The notes beneath the pieces were generated by a model. It worked only from the letters and a program-made list of their open reading frames with translations, was not told the origin of the DNA and made no database searches. Of a stretch of 38,785 nt of DNA, positions 30,573 through 38,384 are shown piece by piece. Origin of the DNA: Streptomyces sp. PT12. Its GTDB lineage: Bacteria; Actinomycetota; Actinomycetes; Streptomycetales; Streptomycetaceae. The stretch lies in assembly GCF_003311645.1 (NCBI RefSeq), contig NZ_QEST01000103.1, forward strand, positions 1-38,785, in the 5' to 3' direction. Each line of letters starts with the position of its first letter. Positions within the stretch are counted from its first letter, which is position 1. The position numbers and the translations under genes are program-made.

Positions 30573-32561
30573 TCACCGCTCTCCCTCGCCGTCCGGGCCG
30601 GGCCCGTCCACGCGGTCCTCGCCGAACGGATCGAGCTTGTCGAGATAGCCGACCGTGATGTCCTCCTCGGCCAGGCCGGTCGTCTCCGCGACGCCGCGCG
30701 CCACCTCGCGGCTGCGCTCGCCGCTCCTGGCGATGGCCTCCTCGACATGGACGTTCACCAGGTTCCTGGTCGGGGAGACGCCTTCCAGGGCGAAGCCCGG
30801 CTCGGACTCCACGCCGAGGCGCCCGGGGAAGACCCCGTCGCCCACCGTGTACTCCCGGGTCTCCACGACCCCGAAGCGGTGCCAGTCCCGCACGGCCTGC
30901 GCGCGCTGCTGCGCCGGGTCGCCGCCCAGGCCGCGCAGCCAGGAAGCCCGCCGGGCGAACGCCGCCTCCCGCTCCGCCTCGTCGACGCCCGGCGCGGTGG
31001 GGGCGTCGACGATGGCGAAGTCCGCCTCGGTGAGCACATGGTTGGGCACGCGCGCCGGCCAGAACGTCGGAAGGTGCGGGTCGTAGCGCGGGCCGAGGCC
31101 GAGCGCGGACTCGTAGCCGGAGCGGCAGCTCGCCGTGTCGGTCTGCCAGGGCACGGCCATCCAGCGGGTCAGACCCCCTGGCCGCTGCCCGTGCAACGGC
31201 CCGTCCGCCGCAAGCGCCTTCTGCCGGGTCAGCGCGGCCCCGAGGTCCTGGGTCACCGGAGGCCCGCCGCTCCGCACGCGGAACGGCGCGGTGTACAGCG
31301 ACAGATGGCGCAGCGGCCACGTGACCTCGCAGCCCGGGTGGAACGCGTCGGCGAGGCAGAAGTCGAGGGCGGCCCGGTCGAGGAGCCCGGGGCGCTCGGC
31401 CAGGGGCGCGTCGTCGACGTCGTCGGGAAAGCCCGGCCACGGCCTGGCGTCGAACCTCCCCTCGGCCCAGGCGAGGAGCAGCCCCTGCTGCGTGGCCGAG
31501 AGCGCCAGGTGCTGGCGCACGGACCTGGGCCTGCTGGCCATCGCGTCGCCGTAGACCCAGGGCCAGGGCACGGGCGAGAGACCGTCGCGGTCGTAGTCCC
31601 GCAGCGCGGTGAAGACCTGGCGCCGCAGCTCCTGGTGGCTCGGCCCCGGGCTGGCGAGCCGCCGCAGCCTGTCGGGCGCCAGGAAGTCGTCGGGGCCGCC
31701 GTGCCCGAAGCGCGCGGCGAACCCCTTGTTGACCCACTGGAGTTCGCGGAAGCGGCGCAGGATCGGCAGGATGTCGCGGTCGAACGACGGCGTGGTGGGC
31801 GCCGTGAGCCAGCCTTCCCGCACATAGAGGTCGTACAGCAGGTCGTAGAGGGTGCGCACCGTCTTGACGTCCGGCGCATAGCTGGGCGGGGCGACGACCA
31901 GCCAGGCGGGCTCGACGCGCACGGCCGCCCCGCCGACCGTGACCCGCGCGGTCACCGGGCCGTCGGAGGTGTCGTCACACCAGCCGTCATTGTTGGCGAA
32001 CGACGTGAGCGGCGCGTTCCCCGGGGAGCGGGACCGCCCCTGGCCGCCCAGCACGATCAGGCGCCCCCGCTCGTCGGTGAGCATCTCGCCGAGCGGCACC
32101 GCCGTGCCCCGGAAGGAGCCGCCGGTCAGGGCCACCCGCTGGCCTGGGGCAGCGTTCATCTTCTTGGGCCCGGGGTCGATGACGAGCGAGGCGCGGTCGG
32201 CAATCCCGGCGTTGCGGCGCGGGGAGCTGAGGGAGGCGGCCTCGTCGAGGTCGAGGGCGAGGTTGAACGCGTACCAGGCCGCCTTGGCGTTGGCGACGTG
32301 CACGCCCCACTCGACGCTCACCCCGTCCTCGCCGGGGATCAGCTCTCCGATGACGCGGTCCTGGGCGTCATGGGCATAGAGGCGGAAGCGGGCCCCCTGG
32401 CGCCTGATCGCCCCGTCCGGGTCCTTGACCGTGCCGGGCGGCAGAGGCGGCGGGTCAGGCGTCTCGGGCCCGAGGTACCAGCCGTCGGGACGGGTGCTGT
32501 TGCCCACGCGGGCGACGCCGATGGCGGGGTGGATCGTGGCATAGGCGATTCCCTCGGGCAC
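30573..32561 (-). CDS. LodA/GoxA-family CTQ-dependent amino-acid or amine oxidase
   Basis: A 662-residue protein. The N-terminus has the family signature IHPAIGVARVGNS. DAFHPGCEVTWPLRHLS provides Cys411, and RWMAVPWQTDTASC provides Trp472 (or Trp467), the expected partners of the cysteine tryptophylquinone. The spacing of about 61 resembles the 65 of Marinomonas LodA. Known members oxidise the epsilon-amine of lysine (LodA) or glycine (GoxA), releasing H2O2; the substrate here cannot be told. GTG 32561 has AAGGAGG 8 nt upstream and leads straight into the conserved start; the frame upstream is arginine-rich. The lodB-like gene follows. A role in antibiosis through peroxide is known for LodA and only a possibility here. 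Confidence 0.92.
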   Translation of the reverse strand: MPEGIAYATIHPAIGVARVGNSTRPDGWYLGPETPDPPPLPPGTVKDPDGAIRRQGARFRLYAHDAQDRVIGELIPGEDGVSVEWGVHVANAKAAWYAFNLALDLDEAASLSSPRRNAGIADRASLVIDPGPKKMNAAPGQRVALTGGSFRGTAVPLGEMLTDERGRLIVLGGQGRSRSPGNAPLTSFANNDGWCDDTSDGPVTARVTVGGAAVRVEPAWLVVAPPSYAPDVKTVRTLYDLLYDLYVREGWLTAPTTPSFDRDILPILRRFRELQWVNKGFAARFGHGGPDDFLAPDRLRRLASPGPSHQELRRQVFTALRDYDRDGLSPVPWPWVYGDAMASRPRSVRQHLALSATQQGLLLAWAEGRFDARPWPGFPDDVDDAPLAERPGLLDRAALDFCLADAFHPGCEVTWPLRHLSLYTAPFRVRSGGPPVTQDLGAALTRQKALAADGPLHGQRPGGLTRWMAVPWQTDTASCRSGYESALGLGPRYDPHLPTFWPARVPNHVLTEADFAIVDAPTAPGVDEAEREAAFARRASWLRGLGGDPAQQRAQAVRDWHRFGVVETREYTVGDGVFPGRLGVESEPGFALEGVSPTRNLVNVHVEEAIARSGERSREVARGVAETTGLAEEDITVGYLDKLDPFGEDRVDGPGPDGEGER

Positions 32562-32715
32562 CCGGACGCCCTCCTTCCCACCGGTATCGCGGCGTCTCGC
32601 CGACATCGCGGCATCCCGCCGTCGCGGTTCCTCCCGACGGTGACGCCCCGAGGCGCCACCCGCCACCGGGCGGGCTCCGTTGGACTGAGCCGGGGCGCGG
32701 GCTGGCCCCGCCCTC

Positions 32716-32721
32716 TAGAGT
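32716..32721 (+). promoter_or_regulatory. -10 box TAGAGT for a leaderless Ddn-like transcript
   Basis: TAGAGT ends 6 nt before ATG 32728. The GCGGGG between them would not act as a ribosome binding site if transcription begins at the ATG. The divergent gap to lodA (32562-32715) shows no other clear signal. Confidence 0.6.
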
Positions 32722-32727
32722 GCGGGG

Positions 32728-33123
32728 ATGGCGCGCAGCAGCGGTTTCAAGCACCGGGCCGTCACGGCCTTCCAGCGACGGATCCTCAACCCCATGGGGA
32801 GGCGGGTGAAGTCCCAGACCCTGCTGGAGACGACCGGCCGCACCTCGGGCCAGCCCCGGCGGACACCGGTCGGCGGGCGGCTGGCGGACGGGGAGTTCTG
32901 GTTCGTGTCCGAGCACGGCGAGAAGTCGCAGTACATCAGGAACATCCGCGCGAACCCCCGGGTCCGGGTCCGCGTGGGCGGCCGCTGGTACGAGGGCGTG
33001 GCGACCCCGCTGCCCGAGGACGACACCCGCGCCCGCCTGAAGAAGCTCCCCCGCGGGAACAGCGCGGCGGTGAAGATGTTCGGCACGGACCTGCTGTCGG
33101 TGCGGGTGGACATCACCGGCTAG
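32728..33123 (+). CDS. Deazaflavin (F420)-dependent nitroreductase-family protein
   Basis: A 131-residue protein of the Ddn/DUF385 split beta-barrel family: LETTGRTSGQPRRTPVGG binds F420, then FWFVSEHGEKSQYIRNIRANPRVRVRVGGRW. Relatives are F420H2-dependent quinone reductases or nitroreductases that protect from oxidative stress. It stands divergent from the H2O2-producing LodA-type oxidase, which makes a protective link conceivable but unproven. A strong terminator follows the stop. Confidence 0.92.
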   Translation: MARSSGFKHRAVTAFQRRILNPMGRRVKSQTLLETTGRTSGQPRRTPVGGRLADGEFWFVSEHGEKSQYIRNIRANPRVRVRVGGRWYEGVATPLPEDDTRARLKKLPRGNSAAVKMFGTDLLSVRVDITG

Positions 33124-33136
33124 GAGATGGCCCCGC

Positions 33137-33163
33137 CCCCGGGCGCCCTCTCGGCGCCCGGGG
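33137..33163 (+). terminator. Terminator hairpin after the Ddn-like gene
   Basis: An 11-bp perfect stem (ccccgggcgcc/ggcgcccgggg) with the loop ctctc, 13 nt after the stop. Confidence 0.8.
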
Positions 33164-33185
33164 ACGAGGACGGCGTTCAGGCCGT

Positions 33186-33510
33186 TTAGGCCGTGCGGTC
33201 CAGGGGCTCGGCGACGCGCATGATGCCGTCCGCGCCGTGGCCCAGGCCGATGGCGCGGCGGGCCATGCCCTCGGCCGCGCGCATCACGCCCGCGTCGATG
33301 CCGTGGGCCTCGGAAGTGTGGACGATATGGGCCATCGACGACACCGCCGACGTGATCGGTTGCACTGCTCGGTGAACACCCCGCTGTCCACCTCCTCCGC
33401 GGTCTCCTCGGTGATCGCGGGGAGGATCGACCCGATCCCCCGGGCGAACGGCGCCAGTTCGCGCGCGGTGATCCCCTCGGCCCTCGCCACCGCGAGGGCG
33501 TGCGCTCGGC
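33186..33510 (-). pseudogene. Imine-reductase-like NAD(P)-dependent oxidoreductase remnant
   Basis: Only the C-terminal helical domain remains: ALAVARAEGITARELAPF and TAEEVDSGVFTEQCNR in one frame, then ITSAVSSMAHIVHTSEAHG and GIDAGVMRAAEGMARRAIG with a stop at 33186 in another. A one-base deletion near 33360 would explain the shift, because the two halves join without missing residues. The N-terminal Rossmann domain is lost at about 33510, where plus-strand HxlR-like sequence begins. Confidence 0.75.
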
Positions 33511-33708
33511 CGCGACCTCGCCGAGGCGCTGGCCCCTCTCTCCGACTGGGGCCACCGCCGCCTGGAGCGGCTCGCCCCGGCCGACACGGCCCCCCTGATC
33601 CACGGCCACCTCCGCGTCCCGCGCGTCAGGCGGCCCCTGCGACCGCCCGCCCTCGGCCTCGCCCGGGCGCCGCCCGCTGCCAAGTACCCACATATGAGTG
33701 GGTACTGA
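33506..33708 (+). pseudogene. C-terminal remnant of an HxlR-family regulator
   Basis: The plus-strand frame reads LGRDLAEALAPLSDWGHRRL, the usual end of HxlR winged-helix proteins (LT..G..L...L..L..WG), with no DNA-binding domain before it. A 45-residue arginine/proline-rich tail follows to the stop and runs across the palindrome at 33683-33706. The junction with the imine-reductase remnant shows that the DNA between them was deleted. Confidence 0.55.
33683..33706. promoter_or_regulatory. Palindromic operator-like site (AGTACCCAC...GTGGGTACT)
   Basis: Nine-base arms flank a 6-nt centre (atatga), and a further half-site GTGGGTAC lies at 33724-33731. It looks like an HxlR-type operator, but no intact gene starts next to it now, so it is probably an orphan of the decayed HxlR locus. 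Confidence 0.55.
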
Positions 33709-33765
33709 CCGCGGCTACTGACGGTGGGTACCGAAGCGGGCACCGGCGCCCGGGCGGCTCCCCGG

Positions 33766-35205
33766 CTACCCGCCCGCCGCCTCATGGCCGGTGACGAACG
33801 GCTCGCCCTCGGCCGCGAGCACGGCCTCGGTGGTGAGCTGCCCGCTCTCGTCGACGCGGATGACGGGGATGGCCTTGCGGTCGGGACTGCCGTCGTTGCG
33901 CAGGAAGATGTAGCCGCTGGCGCCAGGGATGGCGTTGCGGTCGTTGCGCGAGGTGAGCTGCTGGAAGACGTCGCTCGCCACCACGTCCCTGGCGTTGCCC
34001 GTGGCCCTGATGGCCTTCACCGCCGTCCTGACCACGTCATAGCCCATGATCGCCTGGCCGTCGCCGAGGCCCTGGTCGGAGAACGTCGTCACATAGGTGC
34101 CCCCGTCCCTGAACACCGCGGTGGCGTCGGGGTCGAAGTACTCCTCCGCCGCCTCCCAGGCCCCCGAGTGCGCGAGGCCGGTGTACACCAGGTCGATGTC
34201 GCCGTCCCGCAGCGCCGCGACGACCTCGTCGAAGCCCTCCTGCTGGGTGGCCTGCGAGAGGTCGTCCCCCGACAGCACGGTCACCTCGCCGTCGCACGGG
34301 CGGCCCTTGAGGGGGGCGAGCAGGTCGGGCAGGTCACGCCCGCGGCCCGCGGCCCGCGAAGAAGATGACGTCGGGGCCGCGCTGGCACAGGTTCGCCATC
34401 TGGTTGCTGATTCGGAGGCGTTCTCCTCGCGGATCTCCACCAGCAGGTCGAGGAACGCACGCCCTTCGCCCCGGTCGATGTTGTCGAGCAGCAGGACGGA
34501 CGCGCGGTCGCCGGGGTGACGCGCGTAGTGGGCCCGCAGGTCCTCGATGAACGCGGCGCACAGCATCCGGTCCACGGCGCGGCGATCGCCCGCGTCCTGG
34601 CTCTCGCCGCGCTCCTTGAGCGCCAGCAGGGCGTCGATCCGCCGGTAGGCGCTCTGGTCGCGGTACCAGGAGAGGCCGGTGTGCCACATCACCTCGACGG
34701 GCAGCCGTGGCAGGCCACGCTGGACCAGGCTGGTCAGCAGGCTCATCCCGGGCAGCTGGAGCAGGTTGAGGTCCTGGAGCAACGTGAGTGCGGCGCCCGC
34801 CTGTTGAGCGCCGTCGTCCGCGCCGCTCTCCCTGGCCTGGCGCAACGCCGCCCGCAGCTCGGCCCGCGCCCTGCGCGGCTCGGCCTCGTCGAGGCTGATC
34901 CCCGTGCGCACCACGAGCAGCCCGAGCGCGAGGCTCGGGAAGCGCACCCGGGGCTGGCGCGGGAAGCCGTGCGAGAGACCGAGCGCGCAGCGGGCCGCGA
35001 CCTCGTAGGGGCTTCGCGGCACGGCGGCGTCGGAGCCGAAGTCATACAGCGCGTGCGGGCGCCGGGACGCGATGAACCCGAGGTGGCCGAGCATGGCCGT
35101 CTTGCCGCTCCCACGCGGCCCGAGCAGCACCACGACGGGCAGCTCACGCCCCCGCCTGCGCTCCTGCCCCTCGCCGGGCCGCACCCGGCAGGTGTGGAAC
35201 AGCAC
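33766..35205 (-). pseudogene. P-loop ATPase / periplasmic-binding-protein fusion, frame-disrupted
   Basis: The minus strand begins with a P-loop NTPase (VVVLLGPRGSGKTAMLGHLG, later SVLLLDNIDRGEGRAFLDLLVEIREEN) and ends with the second half of a type I periplasmic-binding-protein domain (GEVTVLSGDDLSQ, TYVTTFSDQGLGDGQAIMGYDVVRTA, DVFQQLTSRND). The join is damaged. The binding-protein segment MANLCQRGPDVIFFAGRG is in another frame and is brought back by a 7-bp repeat (GCGGGCC, near 34340-34358). The end of the ATPase, any membrane helix and the N-lobe of the binding protein are missing. The open frame of 479 residues therefore contains about 20 wrong residues. Whether any product works is doubtful. 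Confidence 0.65.
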
Positions 35206-35352
35206 CTCGATCCCCGAGACCCCACCAGACGCTCACGACGAACCTGCGCCACGCCCCCCGTCACCGTTCGGCAACACCGTGTCAGGTAGAGCATGGTGCC
35301 TCGAACGCCGCGCCCGTGGGGGTCACCTGGCCCACCCGAGGTGAGGCCGCAC

Positions 35353-35760
35353 TCACTGCCCGTCGGCGGTGGGTCTGTGGTGGACGTACTCGACGGTGGT
35401 GCCGTCGGGGTGCCGCGCGGTAAAGCTCGCGCCGGTGGGGACCTCGCTCAGGGGCAGGACGATCTCCGCGCCCGCCGCGGCCAGCCGCTCCTGGTACGGC
35501 GCGGCATCGGCGACGAGCAGCGTGCCCGTGGTGGCGCGGAACGGCTCGAGATCCTCATCGGCGCCCTCGATCAGGAGGAACGCGCCGACCGAAGCGAGCC
35601 TGAGCGCGCCGAAGGCGAACCTGCCGTCGGCCTCGGTGGACAGAAGTTCCTCGTAGAACGCGATGCTCTCGTCGAGCGTGCCAGGGCCGAGGAACACGCG
35701 GATGAGCACGCGGGGTTCGGTGAGGTGGGAGGAGTCGGAGGTGCGTCGCCACATCGTCAT
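35353..35760 (-). CDS. VOC (glyoxalase-fold) family protein
   Basis: A 135-residue protein with the paired beta-alpha-beta-beta-beta pattern: PRVLIRVFLGPGTLDESIAFYEELL, then AFGALRLASVGAFLLIEG, and the second half GTLLVADAAPYQERLAAAG with FTARHPDGTTVEYVHH. Only some of the usual metal ligands (the Glu of VEYVHH) are apparent, so it may be a binding protein, not an enzyme. ATG 35760 is chosen because upstream residues are encoded by the promoter of the divergent XRE gene. CAGGCT 6 nt before the ATG may be a weak leaderless -10. Confidence 0.82.
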   Translation of the reverse strand: MTMWRRTSDSSHLTEPRVLIRVFLGPGTLDESIAFYEELLSTEADGRFAFGALRLASVGAFLLIEGADEDLEPFRATTGTLLVADAAPYQERLAAAGAEIVLPLSEVPTGASFTARHPDGTTVEYVHHRPTADGQ

Positions 35761-35838
35761 GAGTCCAGCCTGGTCGGCGGGCCGCGGGGGTGGCAGGCGG
35801 CCGTTCATGGGATGGGTCGCCCTCAAAGGACGCGCCGC

Positions 35839-36513
35839 ATGGACGCATCGCCGAACGGCGAGCTGGGTGCGCGTCTACGCGCCGCGCGTGCGCTGGTCAC
35901 ACCGGCGGATGTGGGGCTCGCGGGCGGCCGCAGACGGCGGGCCGCGCGGCTGCGGCGCGAGGAGGTCGCGGCGCTGGCCGGGGTGAGCGTCGCGTGGTAC
36001 ACGTGGCTCGAACAGGGCAGGGTGACGACATCCCGTCAGGTGATCGACGCAGTGTGCCGCGCGCTGCGCATGGGTCCCGCCGCGCACCGGTACGCGCTCT
36101 CCCTCGCGGGGTTCTCGCCCGAGGCGTCCCTCGGGGACGGCGCCGCCGTGGGCCAGGGGACGCGGGCGCTCATCGACGGCTGGCCGCACACGGCCGCGGT
36201 GGTGACGGACGGGCGGTTCGACGTCCTAGCGAGCAACGCCGCGCACCGCCAGCTGTGGGGCGACCCGGACGCGTTACCCCCGCCGCGGCGCAACGTCCTG
36301 CTGCACCTGGCCTCGTCCCCCGCGCTGTGGAACGCGGAGGCGCTGCTGCGCGGCCTGTACGAGCAGTTCCGCGCGGTCACCGGGCAGGTGCCGGACGACG
36401 CGAGGGCCGCGGAGATCGTCCACGCGCTGACGGAGGAGCGGCCCGACGTCGTGCACTGGTGGCGCTGCCGCGCGGTGGAGGACTTCCGTCCGACGACGGT
36501 GGCGGTGGGCTAA
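35839..36513 (+). CDS. XRE/MmyB-type regulator cut short by an in-frame TAA
   Basis: A 224-residue product. The HTH is LRREEVAALAGVSVAWYTWLEQGR (about residues 35-60) and an MmyB-like ligand-binding domain follows (FDVLASNAAHRQLWGD, VHWWRCRAVEDFRPTTVAV). TAA at 36511 interrupts it. The same frame continues as RRLTFALLRPVGDPELYVLT to TGA at 36622, which is the normal end of this domain. The last 36 residues are therefore lost unless the stop is read through. AAAGGA precedes ATG 35839. It is divergent from the VOC gene, which it may have controlled. Confidence 0.82.
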   Translation: MDASPNGELGARLRAARALVTPADVGLAGGRRRRAARLRREEVAALAGVSVAWYTWLEQGRVTTSRQVIDAVCRALRMGPAAHRYALSLAGFSPEASLGDGAAVGQGTRALIDGWPHTAAVVTDGRFDVLASNAAHRQLWGDPDALPPPRRNVLLHLASSPALWNAEALLRGLYEQFRAVTGQVPDDARAAEIVHALTEERPDVVHWWRCRAVEDFRPTTVAVG

Positions 36514-36622
36514 CGGGCCGCGGACGCACGGCGGTTGACGTTCGCGCTGCTGCGGCCCGTGGGGGATCCCGAGCTGTATGTGCTGACCCAGACCCCGGTG
36601 GACGGCGCGCCTCCGACGCCCT
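36514..36622 (+). pseudogene. Detached 3' part of the XRE/MmyB regulator
   Basis: In frame with the gene before it, this stretch encodes the last strands of the MmyB-like domain (TFALLRPVGDPELYVLTQTP) after the premature TAA. It has no start codon with a ribosome binding site of its own. Confidence 0.7.
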
Positions 36623-36667
36623 GAGGCCCTGACGTCCTGAGGCCCTGAGGCCCTGAGGCCCTGGGGC
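36620..36667. repeat. 9-bp tandem repeat (ctgaggccc)
   Basis: About five copies of ctgaggccc, some altered, begin at the original stop codon of the XRE gene and end before the SDR promoter. Confidence 0.85.
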
Positions 36668-36696
36668 CCTGATGTCTCAGTGTCACTCCCGTGACG

Positions 36697-36702
36697 TAAT
36701 GT
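36697..36702 (+). promoter_or_regulatory. -10 box TAATGT for a leaderless SDR transcript
   Basis: TAATGT ends 6 nt before GTG 36709. A small inverted repeat, GTCAC-TCCC-GTGAC (about 36682-36695), lies in the spacer and could be an operator. Confidence 0.6.
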
Positions 36703-36708
36703 CGCTCC

Positions 36709-37686
36709 GTGACCGCCGAACGACGCCGCCCGCGCTCGGCGGGGCCATGGACGCCGCGGGACGTGCCCGATCTGACGGGGCGCACGTTCGCCGTGACCGG
36801 GGGGAACGCCGGGATCGGCTACTTCTCTTGCGAACACCTCGCCGGGGCGGGCGCCGCGGTGGTGCTCCTCGCCAGGGATCCGGGGCGTGCGGACGCCGCC
36901 GCGGCGGCGCTGCGCGAGCGGGTGCGGGGCGCCGATGTCGTCACGGTGCCGCTCGACCTCGCCGACCTGGAGTCGGTCGCGTCGGCCGCGGCGGCGCTCG
37001 TCCGCATCGGCCGCCTCGACGGCCTGATCCACAACGCCGCGGTCGTCCACCCCGGCAGGGCAAGGCGCACGACCAGGCAGGGCTTCGAGCTGGCCGTCGG
37101 CACCAACCACCTGGGCCACTTCGCGCTCACCGCGCTGGCCTGGCCCGCGCTCGCGGCGACGCGGGGCAGCAGGGTCGTGCCGGTGGGCAGCGTGATCACG
37201 CGGCGGACGGCGTTCGGCCCTGACGACGTCGACGACCTCATGAGCGAGCGCTCCTACCGCGGGAAGCGTGCCTACGCGCGGTCCAAGCACGCCGTGCAGT
37301 GCTTCGGGTTCGAGCTGGACCGCCGCCTGCGCGCGGCGGCGGCCGACGTCCACGCGGTCGTCGCGCACCCGGGGCTCGGCCTCGACGCCGCGAGCCCCTT
37401 GCGCGCCGGGGTCAACGAGCCCTCGCCCGCGGCCCGCGCGGCGGCCGGGCTGCTGGCCCCCGTGGCCCAGGGCAAGCACCGCGGCGCCTGGGCGGCCGTG
37501 CGCGCGGCGACCGACCCCGAGGCGGTCGGCGGCCGCTACTACGGCCCGTCGCGCGGCGGCACGGGCCTCCCCGTCGCCAAGCGCCCGCCCACGGCCGACA
37601 CCGACCCGCTCAGGGGCGCCCGCCTGTGGACCCTGTCGGAACGCCTGACGGGCGTCGCGTTCCCGCTTCCCGCTCACCCGGGCTGA
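36709..37686 (+). CDS. SDR-family oxidoreductase (retinol-dehydrogenase-like)
   Basis: A 325-residue short-chain dehydrogenase: TGGNAGIG (30-37), LIHNAAVVHPG, TNHLGHFALTALAWPAL (NHLGHF 133-138), and active site Ser161, Tyr189, Lys193 (YARSKHA). The layout with a long C-terminal part (GGRYYGPS, FPLPAHPG) is that of retinol-dehydrogenase/protochlorophyllide-reductase-like SDRs, which in actinomycetes act on unknown lipophilic substrates. The message appears leaderless. Its last 13 bp overlap the end of the GntR gene on the opposite strand. Confidence 0.9.
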   Translation: MTAERRRPRSAGPWTPRDVPDLTGRTFAVTGGNAGIGYFSCEHLAGAGAAVVLLARDPGRADAAAAALRERVRGADVVTVPLDLADLESVASAAAALVRIGRLDGLIHNAAVVHPGRARRTTRQGFELAVGTNHLGHFALTALAWPALAATRGSRVVPVGSVITRRTAFGPDDVDDLMSERSYRGKRAYARSKHAVQCFGFELDRRLRAAAADVHAVVAHPGLGLDAASPLRAGVNEPSPAARAAAGLLAPVAQGKHRGAWAAVRAATDPEAVGGRYYGPSRGGTGLPVAKRPPTADTDPLRGARLWTLSERLTGVAFPLPAHPG

Positions 37687-38384
37687 GCGGCGGCCCGGCC
37701 CCCGTCGTCCGCCGGAGCGCCATGGCAGCTCGCCGTGTGGGAGGCCGCCTCGGCCGCGGCCGCCGCCCGCGCGCCCGCGCGGATGGCGTCGAGCAGGCGG
37801 GCGTGGTCCATGTAGTCGTCGGGGCGCAGCGCGGCCCCGAAGTGCTCGGTGAGCGAGTCGGCGATCACCTGCCCGAGATCGGCGTACAGGCCGAGCAGCA
37901 CCTCGTTGTGGGACGCGGCGACGACGGCGAGGTGGAACGCGGCGTCGGCGTGGACAAACGCGTCGCGGTCGCCCGACTCCCAGGCCCGCTCGCGCCGTTC
38001 GAGCAGCGCATCGAGCCTGCGCAGGTCCTCGTCCGTGCGGTGCCGGGCGGCCAGCCCCGCGGCGGACTCCTCGAGCGCGTGCCGCACCTGGCGCACATCC
38101 CGCTGGTCCGCGGCGGCGAAGCGGCGGCGCATGACGCCCGCGAGCTCGCTCGTCGCCACGACATAGGTGCCCGAGCCATGGCGGATGTCGAGCAGCCCGT
38201 TGTGCGCGAGGGCGCGCAGGGCCTCCCTGACGGTGTTGCGGGCGACGCCGAGCGCCCGCACCAGCTCGGGCTCGGTGGGGATGCGCGACCCCACGGGCCA
38301 CGCGCCCGACGTGATCTGCCGCCGCACCTGCGCGATGACCTCGTCGAACAGCCCCGACGGGCGATTGATGGGACGTAGACTCAT
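37674..38384 (-). CDS. GntR/FadR-family transcriptional regulator (FCD domain)
   Basis: A 236-residue regulator. The winged helix spans about 10-75 (FDEVIAQVRRQITSGAWPVG, PTEPELVRALGVARNTVREALRAL, GSGTYVV) and an all-helical FCD ligand domain covers 80-215 (VRHALEESAAGLAARH, FHADAAFH-type metal ligands, HARLLDAIRAG). FadR-type proteins are repressors released by a metabolite, often an organic acid. ATG 38384 lies 22 bp from the divergent MFS start, and both promoters overlap, so it very probably represses itself and the transporter. Its end overlaps the SDR gene tail to tail. Confidence 0.93.
   Translation of the reverse strand: MSLRPINRPSGLFDEVIAQVRRQITSGAWPVGSRIPTEPELVRALGVARNTVREALRALAHNGLLDIRHGSGTYVVATSELAGVMRRRFAAADQRDVRQVRHALEESAAGLAARHRTDEDLRRLDALLERRERAWESGDRDAFVHADAAFHLAVVAASHNEVLLGLYADLGQVIADSLTEHFGAALRPDDYMDHARLLDAIRAGARAAAAAEAASHTASCHGAPADDGGRAAAQPG

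Noticed and set aside
29433-33794. Plus-strand open frame of more than 1,400 codons
   Set aside because: It is antisense to the lodAB pair and crosses the Ddn gene, and its translation is arginine/glycine-rich without any domain. In GC-rich DNA the reverse of a real gene often stays open.
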